A DNA stretch of 64,000 bases from Bacillota bacterium (GTDB lineage Bacteria; Bacillota; Clostridia; Christensenellales; Pumilibacteraceae): contig WRAP01000003.1 in the NCBI GenBank assembly GCA_009780135.1, positions 1 through 64,000 on the forward strand. The letters run 5' to 3'. The position numbers and the translations under genes were made by a program. How positions within the stretch are numbered: position 1 is the stretch's first letter; each line of letters opens with the position of its first letter. Under the pieces are notes generated by a model. It worked only from the letters and a program-made list of their open reading frames with translations. It ran no database searches and was not told where the DNA came from. This document shows positions 8,197 through 16,486 of the stretch, one piece after another.

Positions 8197-10215
8197 ATGA
8201 TAAGTAAAGTAAAAAGTAAAAGAATTAAAGTAGAAAGAGATAGATTAAAGACGGCGGTAGATGCTGTGATGGCAAATTCTCGTTTAGGACAAGCGAATGA
8301 GATCATAGGGACAGATGAAGTTGACTATACGCAAATTGAATTAACAGAGGAGTTTATCGAGGAAAAGGTAAACGAGGTTAAGAGAGATTTTGAAAAGCGG
8401 TGTATGGAAAGGCGAGGATTAGAAGCACAATGGCAAGTAAATTCTAATTTCGTACTTGGCAATCAGTTTTGTTCTATTATGCCAAACAGTGGTGTTGAGG
8501 ACATAGACAGAGAGTTTTTTTGGCAAGAGCGAGAGGCGTTTAATCATATTGCTCCGATTTTTGAAACTAGATTAGCGAAACTTGGTAGAGTGCGTCCAAA
8601 GATGTCGGTTCGTCCCTCTAGTGACGACGAGAATGATATTAGAACCGCTAAAACGGCATCTAAAATCCTTTCAAGTGTAGGTAGTACGCTGGAATTAGAT
8701 AGAATTGTGCAGTCGGCTACTATGTGGAGCGAGCTGTGCGGTAGTAGTTTTTATAAGCTGTCTTGGGATAATTTGGCAGGTAAGAATATTGGCAGTGTGG
8801 CAGGCAGAAATATTTTTGAGGGCGAGATTAGGGTTGATGTTTGTCCGCCGTTCGAGGTTTATCCGTCTAGTCTTATGGTGGATGATTTAGATAAATTAGA
8901 AAGTATTATTCACGCTAAAGCTGTGCCTATGGAGCAAGTAGCTAGGATTTACGGAGTTGAAGTAGAGGAAGGCGAAGATGTGTCGGTTTTTGGATTGAGT
9001 AGTTTTAGTAGTGGCGGGCTTAGTTTGCGTGGTACTGTAAATGGAATTAGTCGCACGAAAGCCGATGGGCATTGTTTGGTTATAGAAAGGTATACCCGTC
9101 CGACCCCATTAAATCCTAACGGCGAGCTGTGTATTATCGCTGGCAATAAGCTGTTATATTTGGGTGAGTTGCCGTATCTCAACGGCATTCATGGAACTCC
9201 TGATTTTCCGTTTATAAAGCAGGATTGTATTAAGCGTGCCGGCAGTTTTTTTGGCACGAGTGTGATTGAAAGATTGATCCCGATTCAAAGGGCTTATAAT
9301 GCCGTTAAAAATCGCAAGCATGAGTTTCTTAATCGTATTTCTATGGGGATTTTAGCGGTAGAGGACGGGAGCGTTGATGTTAACAATCTCGAGATGGAAG
9401 GACTGGCTCCCGGTAAAATTTTAGTGTATCGTCAAGGCGGAGCAGTGCCGAGATTACTTGAAACGGGGCGAGTGCCTATAGATTTTACTCAAGAAGAGGA
9501 TAGGCTTTTTAATGAGTTTATGTCTATAAGCGGTGTGAGTGAGATTATGCGAACCTCTATGCCTATGACAAATTTATCGGGTGTTGCGATACAATTACTT
9601 ATCGAGCAAGATGATACTAGATTGAGTATCACTGCCGAGCATATTAGATTTGCGATACGCAATATTGGAAGGCAGGTTTTAAGGCTTTATAAGCAGTTTG
9701 CGGGCAGTGGCAGATTAAGTCGTGTTGTGGGCGATAGCGGAGAAGTAGAATTGCTTTATTGGAATAAAAGCGATATTACTTGCGACGATGTTGTTATGGA
9801 AACTCAAAATGAGATTTCGAGTACGCCTGCTGTAAGGCAAAGTATGATGTTTGATTTAATCAGAATGGGACTTCTTAGCGATGAAGACGGCAAAATCAGT
9901 GATGCGAGTAGATATAAAATTTTGGATACGCTAGGCTATGGCGGTTGGGAATTTTTGCGAGACTTAGAAAGTCTTAATATCAATAAAGCGGCTAAAGAAA
10001 ACTTGGAGTTTTATAAGTTAGACACAATAGAGGTTAGCGAAATAGATAGGCACGATTTGCATATAATCGAGCATACAAAATTTGGTTTAACAGCGGAGTT
10101 TGATAGGCTTGTTAGTAAAAAACCCGAAATTAAAGAGCGTTTATTACAGCATATAAGACAGCATAAAAAATTTGATAAGCTATCGGCAGTAGCAGAGGGA
10201 GAAGTGGTAATTTAA
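8197..10215 (+). CDS. Phage portal protein (P22-like type)
   Basis: Forms the dodecameric ring through which DNA enters and leaves the head. The 672-residue length suits P22-type portals rather than the shorter siphovirus type. Recognisable stretches are an N-terminal charged helical region, AFNHIAPIFETRLAKLGRVRP near 115-135, and the long clip/stem region after LIPIQRAYNAVKNRKHEFL near 365-385. The end has a charged helical segment. AAAAGGA lies about 9 bases before the ATG. The gene for the scaffold begins 13 bases after its stop, which suggests joint translation. No defects seen. Confidence 0.85.
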   Translation: MISKVKSKRIKVERDRLKTAVDAVMANSRLGQANEIIGTDEVDYTQIELTEEFIEEKVNEVKRDFEKRCMERRGLEAQWQVNSNFVLGNQFCSIMPNSGVEDIDREFFWQEREAFNHIAPIFETRLAKLGRVRPKMSVRPSSDDENDIRTAKTASKILSSVGSTLELDRIVQSATMWSELCGSSFYKLSWDNLAGKNIGSVAGRNIFEGEIRVDVCPPFEVYPSSLMVDDLDKLESIIHAKAVPMEQVARIYGVEVEEGEDVSVFGLSSFSSGGLSLRGTVNGISRTKADGHCLVIERYTRPTPLNPNGELCIIAGNKLLYLGELPYLNGIHGTPDFPFIKQDCIKRAGSFFGTSVIERLIPIQRAYNAVKNRKHEFLNRISMGILAVEDGSVDVNNLEMEGLAPGKILVYRQGGAVPRLLETGRVPIDFTQEEDRLFNEFMSISGVSEIMRTSMPMTNLSGVAIQLLIEQDDTRLSITAEHIRFAIRNIGRQVLRLYKQFAGSGRLSRVVGDSGEVELLYWNKSDITCDDVVMETQNEISSTPAVRQSMMFDLIRMGLLSDEDGKISDASRYKILDTLGYGGWEFLRDLESLNINKAAKENLEFYKLDTIEVSEIDRHDLHIIEHTKFGLTAEFDRLVSKKPEIKERLLQHIRQHKKFDKLSAVAEGEVVI

Positions 10216-10228
10216 TAAAAAACTCATT

Positions 10229-10858
10229 ATGAAAATTATAAAATCACAAATTGATAATCAAAATGGCGATAATGCTTTATTGAGCACCGCTGAAACAATG
10301 CACAATGAAAGTGAGGTCGAATCAAGTGAGAGTTTACTAGAAAATAATGTTTTGGCTGTGGTTGCAAAAGAAATAGATGGTAATGCAAAAAACATAAAAA
10401 ATTTTAGTGAGGACGAAAAAATAGAGACGAACACCGCTCAATCTCAAATTTCAAATCAAAAATTACAAGAACATCAAACACAAAAATTCGGGAAATTCCA
10501 AAATGCTAATGCACTTTATAGTGCTTACAAGTCGCTTGAATCCGAGTTTACAAAACGCAATCAGGAAAATTCTAATCTAAAAAAGTCGACTTTAGAATTA
10601 GAAGAAACTATTGATAAGCTAACCGTTAAACTTAATAACATTTTAGACGATGAGGAATTTATAGCTAAAGCGACTTTAACTCCGAGTATATCAGAGCAAG
10701 TAATAAAAAGCTACCTAAACTCAAAAGCGAGCGAAAATGTAACAGTAATTCCTGTTTTAACCTCTAAAATGGGACAAGCGGTAGTAGCAAGAACAACAAA
10801 GCCAAAAACGCTAGAAGAAGCGAAAGTGCTAGCAACGGTTTTATTGGGTAGAGGATAA
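10229..10858 (+). CDS. Phage capsid scaffold-like protein
   Basis: 209 residues, hydrophilic and mostly helical. After a disordered Asn/Glu/Ser-rich N-terminus comes KFQNANALYSAYKSLESEFTK (about 88-108), typical of clostridial phage scaffold proteins. A heptad coiled coil (about 105-150, ending LNNILDDEEF) and a basic C-terminus follow. Scaffold proteins guide coat assembly and leave the mature head. Its place between portal and coat, as in P22, supports the call. It starts 13 bases after the portal stop. Confidence 0.72.
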   Translation: MKIIKSQIDNQNGDNALLSTAETMHNESEVESSESLLENNVLAVVAKEIDGNAKNIKNFSEDEKIETNTAQSQISNQKLQEHQTQKFGKFQNANALYSAYKSLESEFTKRNQENSNLKKSTLELEETIDKLTVKLNNILDDEEFIAKATLTPSISEQVIKSYLNSKASENVTVIPVLTSKMGQAVVARTTKPKTLEEAKVLATVLLGRG

Positions 10859-10870
10859 TGTGCGTAGCAT

Positions 10871-11135
10871 AAACAATGAGAAATTAGAAATGAGGTAAAT
10901 GAGAAATTATTGTATTTATTCATATAAAAAAATTAACAAGAAATTAAGAATTGCTCACTGTATGGGCGATTAGTAATTGCCCATACTTTATGAAAAAGTT
11001 TATTTTTTTCTAAGGTTCTGGCGACAGAATGTCGCCCCTACAGTAAAGAGGCTCTTAATTTCTTGTTAATTATTTGTTTTACATCAAATTTAACACAATA
11101 ATTTCTCATTCCTCATTTCTAATTTCTCATTGTTC
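10871..11135. repeat. Nested repeat: word-array arms around two REP elements
   Basis: From outside in: AATGAGAAATTAGAAATGAGG and its complement (10871-10913, 11093-11135); AACAAGAAATTAAGA and TCTTAATTTCTTGTT; then REP copies at 10960-10987 and 11014-11042. The arms are complementary at each level, so the whole 265-base gap between scaffold and coat genes can fold on itself. No coding content. Confidence 0.75.
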
Positions 11136-11184
11136 ACAAAAAAACAAAATCAAAAAACATAACCAAAAGGAGAAATAACACAAC

Positions 11185-12351
11185 ATGGTAACATTACAAT
11201 CGGCAGAAAATGCCTTAAAATCCGTATATTTAAGTGCGGTAACAGAATTACTTAATACAAATGTCAACCCACTACTAACAAAAATCGAGCAAACAGCTAG
11301 TGATGTGTGGGGTAAAGAAATTAGAAAAGCCGTATCTTACGGTATAAACGGCGGTATTGGAGCAGGGGACGAGGATAGCCAGCTTCCTCAAGCACACGGT
11401 AACAACTATCTTCAATTTGTTACTAGCTTAAAAAACCTTTACGGTCAGATAGAGATAACAGATAAAGCAATTCAAGCAAGCGATGGCGCTAAGGGGTCTT
11501 TTGTAGATTTATTAAATGCTGAGTTGCAAGGCTTATTAAATGCCAGTAGATTTAATTTAGGCCGTATGCTTTACGGCGACGGCAACGGCAGTTTAGGTAG
11601 CATTAGAGCGTCAACAGACGGCGGAGCTACTCACGAGGTTGGCAGTCCTCATATGCTTATAGAGGGGTTAGTTGTAGATGTAGTAAACGCATCTGGTGTT
11701 GTTATTGGTGCCGGTAACCGCATTAGACATGTCGATAGAGATAACAATCGAATCAGCTTTGAGCGTCCCTATAGCGGTACAACTATATCAATTGCTGGTG
11801 CAGTTATGCATGTTCAAGGCTCTAGGGGTAAAGAAATCACGGGGATAGGTTCATTGTTTAATAACGACCCTCTTTACGGTATAGACAGAGCAACTCATCC
11901 GTTTTTGCGTCCGCATTCCAAAAATGTAAACGGTCAAATAAGTGAGATTTTAATGCAAGAAACTATCGACAGGTTAGAAAACACTGCCGGCAGTACGGTT
12001 GATTTTATAGCGTGCTCGGCGGATGTTAAGTATGCTTATCAAGAATATATGGCACAGTTTAAGCGAAACATCGATATTTTAGAGCTTGAGGGTGGTTTTA
12101 AGACGCTAAGTTATAACGGTATTCCTCTTGTATTTGATAGGTTTATCGGTAACGGTACAATGTTTATGCTAAACACAAAAGCTTTTAAGTTGCATCAATT
12201 ATGCGACTGGCGATACTTAGAGAACGAAAACGGTAGGATTTTAAGACAAATGCAAGGCAAGCCAGTTTATACCGCAACGCTTGTAAAGTATTGCGATTTA
12301 ATATGTGATAAGCCTAACGGACAAGCTAGGTTGACGGGAATTAGGAGATAA
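11185..12351 (+). CDS. Phage major capsid (coat) protein
   Basis: 388 residues, the right size and place for the coat protein of a short-tailed phage. The N-terminus (ENALKSVYLSAVTELLN, KIEQTA) is an amphipathic arm. ITDKAIQASDGAKGSFVDLL and RFNLGRMLYGDGNG follow in the pattern of HK97-fold coat proteins of Clostridia phages. The C-terminal half is beta-rich with a final receptor-like strand pair. A strong AAGGAGA lies about 12 bases upstream, the best ribosome-binding site in the block, as expected for the most abundant product. No protease or prohead cleavage signal was recognised. Confidence 0.8.
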   Translation: MVTLQSAENALKSVYLSAVTELLNTNVNPLLTKIEQTASDVWGKEIRKAVSYGINGGIGAGDEDSQLPQAHGNNYLQFVTSLKNLYGQIEITDKAIQASDGAKGSFVDLLNAELQGLLNASRFNLGRMLYGDGNGSLGSIRASTDGGATHEVGSPHMLIEGLVVDVVNASGVVIGAGNRIRHVDRDNNRISFERPYSGTTISIAGAVMHVQGSRGKEITGIGSLFNNDPLYGIDRATHPFLRPHSKNVNGQISEILMQETIDRLENTAGSTVDFIACSADVKYAYQEYMAQFKRNIDILELEGGFKTLSYNGIPLVFDRFIGNGTMFMLNTKAFKLHQLCDWRYLENENGRILRQMQGKPVYTATLVKYCDLICDKPNGQARLTGIRR

Positions 12352-12354
12352 ATT

Positions 12355-12480
12355 CAATGAGAAATTAGAAATGAGGCAAATGAGAAATGATTGTTTTATA
12401 ACAAAAAATATCACTATCCTAGTTATTGTTTTTTATATAAATAAGTCCGAAATTTCTCATTTGCCTCATTTCTCATTCTT
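12355..12480. repeat. Word-array inverted repeat (AATGAGAAATTAG type)
   Basis: The left arm AATGAGAAATTAGAAATGAGGC begins 4 bases after the coat stop codon. The right arm (12449-12480) is its complement and is led by AATAAGTCCG. Confidence 0.75.
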
Positions 12481-12488
12481 AATAAACT

Positions 12489-12806
12489 ATGCTACTTACA
12501 CATCAAATCATAACAGGCGACTTATATGATATTAGCAGTCGTATAAAAGAGATAGACAGCAGTTATTTTATTGCTAGAAATAATAAGACTAAAAAAATTG
12601 AGGTTCACGCTGATAATAAACAAGGCAGTAGTCTGTGTTTGGTATTGCCTTTTGATAGGTTAGACAACAGAACTTTAGTCCATACAAGGCGTACTCGGGT
12701 AGAGCGGGCAAAGCAGTTATTAGCCGAAGCAGAAAAAGAAAATGTTAGGCTGGAAAAGCAAGAAGCGGAGAGGATTTTGAAAAAAGTAATGTTCAACGCT
12801 CAATAA
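12489..12806 (+). CDS. Small phage head protein, conserved type
   Basis: 105 residues. The core SSRIKEIDSSYFIARNNKTK followed by LVLPFDRLDNRTLVHTRRTR matches a small protein often found directly after the coat gene in Clostridia prophages; its job is unknown. The C-terminal third is a charged helix (AKQLLAEAEKENVRLEKQ) likely to form a coiled coil. No Shine-Dalgarno site is visible; the start follows the repeat at once. Place suggests a head accessory or coat-binding role. Confidence 0.65.
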   Translation: MLLTHQIITGDLYDISSRIKEIDSSYFIARNNKTKKIEVHADNKQGSSLCLVLPFDRLDNRTLVHTRRTRVERAKQLLAEAEKENVRLEKQEAERILKKVMFNAQ

Positions 12807-12904
12807 AACAACGCTCAATAAAACAACGCACAATAAAATAGTGGAGGACAATATCGCTTTTAAGTTTAATTGCAATAAGTGTAAATCAATAATTGTGCGT
12901 TGAA
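12794..12904. repeat. Word-array inverted repeat (AACGCTCAATAAAAC type)
   Basis: The word AACGCWCAATAAAA occurs three times in tandem (12794-12838), overlapping the end of the preceding gene. The complement AATTGTGCGTTGAA lies at 12890-12903, led by AAATCAATAATTG. Confidence 0.65.
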
Positions 12905-12914
12905 AAAGAAAATT

Positions 12915-13490
12915 ATGACAATATTAAACATAGTAGAATTATCGGCGGAGATGTTGACGCTAGAGAGAATTGTGGAGGCAATAAAAAATCCGCAAGAAGT
13001 AAGTTTATTATCACACGAGCAAAGAGAATTTGATATTTTGGTGCAAAGTGCTAGAACTGTTATAGATGAGATTGGCAGAGAATATGCTCCGCTTACTAAA
13101 ATAAGTAGGATAAATGTGTCTAACAGAGGAATAATTCCATTTAGTGCTTTTCCCTTGCCTGTACTAGAGGTTAGAAGGGTAAGTAACGGTATAACCTCTA
13201 TGCGATTTACCCAAAGCCTAGACGGTATAGTTGTGGATACGCCTTTTGGAGCAGAGCTAGATATTACCTATACTTATGCACCTCAACCTGCCTGCAATAC
13301 AACACCATTAGAGTGGGAAAACGGAAGAATAGGATTGCGTCTTATTGCCTTTGGAACAGTGGCGGAGTATTGCATTAGGTTAGGTATGATAGACGAAGCG
13401 GTGCTGTGGGATAGGCGGTATAAAGATGCATTACTTGCTATGGCTAGACCGCTTAGAGAAAAAAGAGTACGGCAAAGGAGATTTAAATAA
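12915..13490 (+). CDS. Head-tail connector/head completion protein
   Basis: 191 residues when started at ATG 12915. The open frame extends to a TTG at 12900, but that lies in the repeat. A helical N-terminus (LTLERIVEAIKNPQ, SLLSHEQREFDILVQSARTVIDEI), a beta middle and a helical C-terminus ending in a basic tail (REKRVRQRRFK) fit P22 gp4-type adaptors, which plug onto the portal after packaging. Position between coat and gp10-like genes agrees. Similarity is of layout rather than strong motif. Confidence 0.6.
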   Translation: MTILNIVELSAEMLTLERIVEAIKNPQEVSLLSHEQREFDILVQSARTVIDEIGREYAPLTKISRINVSNRGIIPFSAFPLPVLEVRRVSNGITSMRFTQSLDGIVVDTPFGAELDITYTYAPQPACNTTPLEWENGRIGLRLIAFGTVAEYCIRLGMIDEAVLWDRRYKDALLAMARPLREKRVRQRRFK

Positions 13491-13611
13491 TAGTGCTTAG
13501 TCCATAGTTCATAGTGCTTAGTTAAGGATTTATTAGCAGATATTACAAGCATAATTTTGGTGAGATAAATAAGTCAACAACTAAGCCCTATGCTCTATGC
13601 ACTAAGCACTA
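13491..13611. repeat. Word-array inverted repeat (CATAGTGCTTAG type)
   Basis: Left arm with TAGTGCTTAG twice and CCATAGTTCATAGTG. Right arm (13575-13611) with CTAAGCCCTATG and CACTAAGCACTA, led by AATAAGTCAACAA. The left arm begins at the stop codon of the connector gene. Confidence 0.7.
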
Positions 13612-13620
13612 GATAGAACT

Positions 13621-15000
13621 ATGCAAAAATACATACACGCTCCAATTAAACCAAGAACGAGAGCGAAAATACAAAACTTTGGTCAAGGTATGAATGTCTC
13701 TATAGATAAAGCGATTTTGCCGATTGGCACGGCTAGCGAGGTTTTTAACTTTGATTTTTCTACTGGAGCATTAACCGAAGGTTATGGGCTAGAAAGCGTT
13801 TCTTATATAAACCGTCCCATTAGTGAAATTTGGACTTTTAGAAGGTTTAATTTTGATACTAATTTGGACGAAGAAATTTTAATGTACCGTACTCCTTTAG
13901 GCGAAATTTTTTATAACAAAAACGGCATAGAAACATCGCTTGGCATTACAATATCAGGCACTGTTAGAACTGTTAACTATAGGCTATACGGCGATGATGT
14001 GATATTACTAACAAGCTCAACCGACCCGATGTGGGTATGGGATGGAGTTAATATCCCATATAGTGTGCCAAATGCACCAAAAATCACCTCGCTTACAATT
14101 CATTTTGAGAGGATGTTTGCTACAACTATAGGCGAGAGTAATGCCGTTTATTTCTCTAGAGATTTAGACCCGACTAATTGGGATTTGTCGCTAGACCGTG
14201 GCGGATTTATTCAAGTTTTGGATGAGAGAGGTAAGCTAAACAGAGTATTTAGTTATCAAAATTTCGTATATATTTTGCGAGATTTTGGGATAAGTAGGTT
14301 AAGTGCATTTGCCGATCAAACAGATTTTTCGGTAAGCAATTTATTTGTTAGTAGCGGTAGAATTTTTTCCGATTCTGCAAGTCTTTGCGGAGATAGAATT
14401 ATTTTTTTAGCTAGCGACGGGCTTTATCAGTTTGATGGAATTTCTACAAGTCGAATTATGCAACGCTTAGATGGGGTTATGAAACCTAGCAAAAACTCAT
14501 CATCAGCATTTTTTAACGGGCGATATTATTTGTCGTTTAGAATGAGTAATAGAAAAGCTGGCGAGGATAACGAGAACAACAACGCATTATTGGTTTACGA
14601 AATTCAAACGGGATTATTTAGCATACTAAAGGATGTGTGCATTAAGAGTTTTAATGTTTGCGGAGATAAATTATACGGAGTTACGGGCGAAGGAACAGCT
14701 TGCTATATTACAAAATGCGGAGAAATTTTTGGCGAAGCAACTGTTAAATCATGGGTAAGTGGCGATATGGATTTTGGCACAGAAAACATCAAACGTATTA
14801 GAGAGATTTTTTTAACTACCGATTATCCTATTAGCGTTAGTATAATTTCTGAAAGGGGTAAAAAAGAATTTTGCGTAACTCCAAACCCCGGTGGCAACCG
14901 CATAAGAGTAAATTTAAGTGGCAGAAAAATTACGATTGGTATAAGGGCGGAGACAAGCAAGGTGAGAGTGAATAGACCAACGGTAGTGTTTACAAGTTAA
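13621..15000 (+). CDS. Phage DNA-stabilisation/tail hub protein (gp10-like)
   Basis: 459 residues with repeated beta blades (short runs such as VYFSRD, IIFLASDGLYQFDG, ALLVYEIQTG) and conserved LDPTNWD. The pattern is that of the beta-propeller 'stabilisation' proteins (P22 gp10 type) that close the portal after packaging. Gene order after the connector supports this. The N-terminus KPRTRAKIQNFGQGMNVS is typical of these proteins in Clostridia prophages. No ribosome-binding site is seen; the ATG follows a repeat by about 10 bases. Confidence 0.65.
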   Translation: MQKYIHAPIKPRTRAKIQNFGQGMNVSIDKAILPIGTASEVFNFDFSTGALTEGYGLESVSYINRPISEIWTFRRFNFDTNLDEEILMYRTPLGEIFYNKNGIETSLGITISGTVRTVNYRLYGDDVILLTSSTDPMWVWDGVNIPYSVPNAPKITSLTIHFERMFATTIGESNAVYFSRDLDPTNWDLSLDRGGFIQVLDERGKLNRVFSYQNFVYILRDFGISRLSAFADQTDFSVSNLFVSSGRIFSDSASLCGDRIIFLASDGLYQFDGISTSRIMQRLDGVMKPSKNSSSAFFNGRYYLSFRMSNRKAGEDNENNNALLVYEIQTGLFSILKDVCIKSFNVCGDKLYGVTGEGTACYITKCGEIFGEATVKSWVSGDMDFGTENIKRIREIFLTTDYPISVSIISERGKKEFCVTPNPGGNRIRVNLSGRKITIGIRAETSKVRVNRPTVVFTS

Positions 15001-15152
15001 TGAGAAATTAGAAATGAGGCGAATGAGAAATTTAGGACTAGTTAAATAAAAATAAAACGGTAATTATAATTAAATAATAAAAACAGAAATCCTTAATTCT
15101 TTATTAAATAAGTCAACAATTTCTCATTCGCCTCATTTCTAATTTCTCATTT
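14999..15152. repeat. Word-array inverted repeat (AATGAGAAATTAG type)
   Basis: The left arm AATGAGAAATTAGAAATGAGGC starts on the stop codon of the preceding gene. The right arm (15116-15152) is the complement, led by AAATAAGTCAACAA. The same word and core occur at 12355 and 10871. Confidence 0.75.
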
Positions 15153-15188
15153 TCATTGATAATATAAACAAAAGGAAATAAATTCAAA

Positions 15189-16157
15189 ATGGATTTAAAT
15201 AGAAAAGCATTAAAGCGTTTAGACGAATTGGAGAATACTGTTAGTAGCCGTAGAGAACAAAGGGTTAGAAATGTGGGGTTTAGCATACATCCTAGCTTTC
15301 CGCTTAGAAGTGGAAACCCATACACTACAACTACGGCTAGCGGTTTGGGTAGTCTTAGTTTAATGATTAGATTAACCGCTAGAGTAACTCAAATCGGCAG
15401 GGTGGCTATAAGAGTTAGTGGCGAGTTAATCAACTTTACCGACTTTGAAACTCTGGGTATTTCCGAAAGGGTGATAATGCTACAAATAAGAGTTAGTAAT
15501 GCTAGCTCTATCACATTAGAGGCTCAAAATGGTTTTGTGGGGCTATTAGAGGCTGTACAAATGGTACTTATTGGCGATAGAGCTAATTTATCTGGAGTAA
15601 GGCGAGATTTCGGAGCAGATATTTCGGGCAATATTATTGGTATTTTATCAGGTCAAAATGACCAATTATTTATTTATAGCTCACCAGTTAGTAATTTGCA
15701 AAATTTTACAACCCGCACAGTCGGCACAGGCAGGATTGCCGATATTGTAGCTGATAAAATGGGCGGATTTTTTGTGGCATTTAGAGATAATAGCAATAAT
15801 TTTTGGTTAAATCACAGTATGATAGGTGGGTCAAGCAGAGCCATTAGGTTAGGCGGACAAGCGATAGAAAGCGTTGCGATAACAATAGTAGGAAATATGG
15901 TATATGTATATTATGTTTTGAATAATAGAATTTACAGTATTGCAGTTAGTCAAAATTTTTCACAAGTGAGTAGCCCTATAGAATTAGCGAATGAGCGTGC
16001 CGACAGTGTTTGGTTTGTGAAAAATGCGAGCAATCCTATGTTGCTGTTCAGTCGAAACGGCAAAGTATTTGGTAGATTTAGTGTGGATAGTAGCAATACA
16101 GCAAGTGCAAGTTTTGGTGTAGATATTAGTATAGGAGCAAGCGTAGAGGGTATTTAA
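15189..16157 (+). CDS. Phage structural protein, beta-rich, unknown
   Basis: 322 residues. A short charged N-terminal helix (LNRKALKRLDELENTVSSRREQR) could attach to the particle. The rest is beta-strand rich with blade-like repeats (ESVAITIVGNMVYVYYVLNNRIYSIAVS in pieces). It could be a tail needle, fibre or receptor-binding part. AAAGGA lies upstream of the ATG. I recognise no family; the assignment rests on place in the block and composition. Confidence 0.55.
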   Translation: MDLNRKALKRLDELENTVSSRREQRVRNVGFSIHPSFPLRSGNPYTTTTASGLGSLSLMIRLTARVTQIGRVAIRVSGELINFTDFETLGISERVIMLQIRVSNASSITLEAQNGFVGLLEAVQMVLIGDRANLSGVRRDFGADISGNIIGILSGQNDQLFIYSSPVSNLQNFTTRTVGTGRIADIVADKMGGFFVAFRDNSNNFWLNHSMIGGSSRAIRLGGQAIESVAITIVGNMVYVYYVLNNRIYSIAVSQNFSQVSSPIELANERADSVWFVKNASNPMLLFSRNGKVFGRFSVDSSNTASASFGVDISIGASVEGI

Positions 16158-16214
16158 TTATAGTTGTATGATTAAAAACCGCTTGTTTTTTCTAAAACTT
16201 TACAAAACTTGTTC

Positions 16215-16391
16215 TATCTGGATTGCTTCGTCGATTAACATAATACAATAAAATAGAGAACAACTCCCTCCTTCGGAGTAGGAAGCGCAACGACGGTAAA
16301 ATATATTCGTATCGGTTAATATTTTGCCGTCGTTGCGAGGAGTAGCTTAAGATGTTGAAAGAACAAGATAATCGACGAAGCAATCCAGATA
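16215..16391. repeat. 177-base MITE-like element
   Basis: Outer 23-base perfect inverted repeats (TATCTGGATTGCTTCGTCGA and complement; 16215-16237 and 16369-16391). An inner pair, GCAACGACGGTAAAATAT and ATATTTTGCCGTCGTTGC, lies in between, with a small CTCCTTCGGAG hairpin. It carries no protein. It is the only copy seen in this window and fills most of the 329-base gap before the next gene. Confidence 0.75.
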
Positions 16392-16424
16392 CGAAAAGTT
16401 CGTAAATTTTCAGAAAGAAAAGTT

Positions 16425-16459
16425 TAAGGTACGGACGACATTCTGTCGTCCGCACCTTA
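16425..16459. repeat. REP element with near-perfect palindrome
   Basis: TAAGGTACGGACGACATTCTGTCGTCCGCACCTTA in outline: both outer and inner stems pair. It lies directly next to the MITE-like element. Confidence 0.75.
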
Positions 16460-16486
16460 AAAAAAGTAAACTTAAAAAAACATAAT

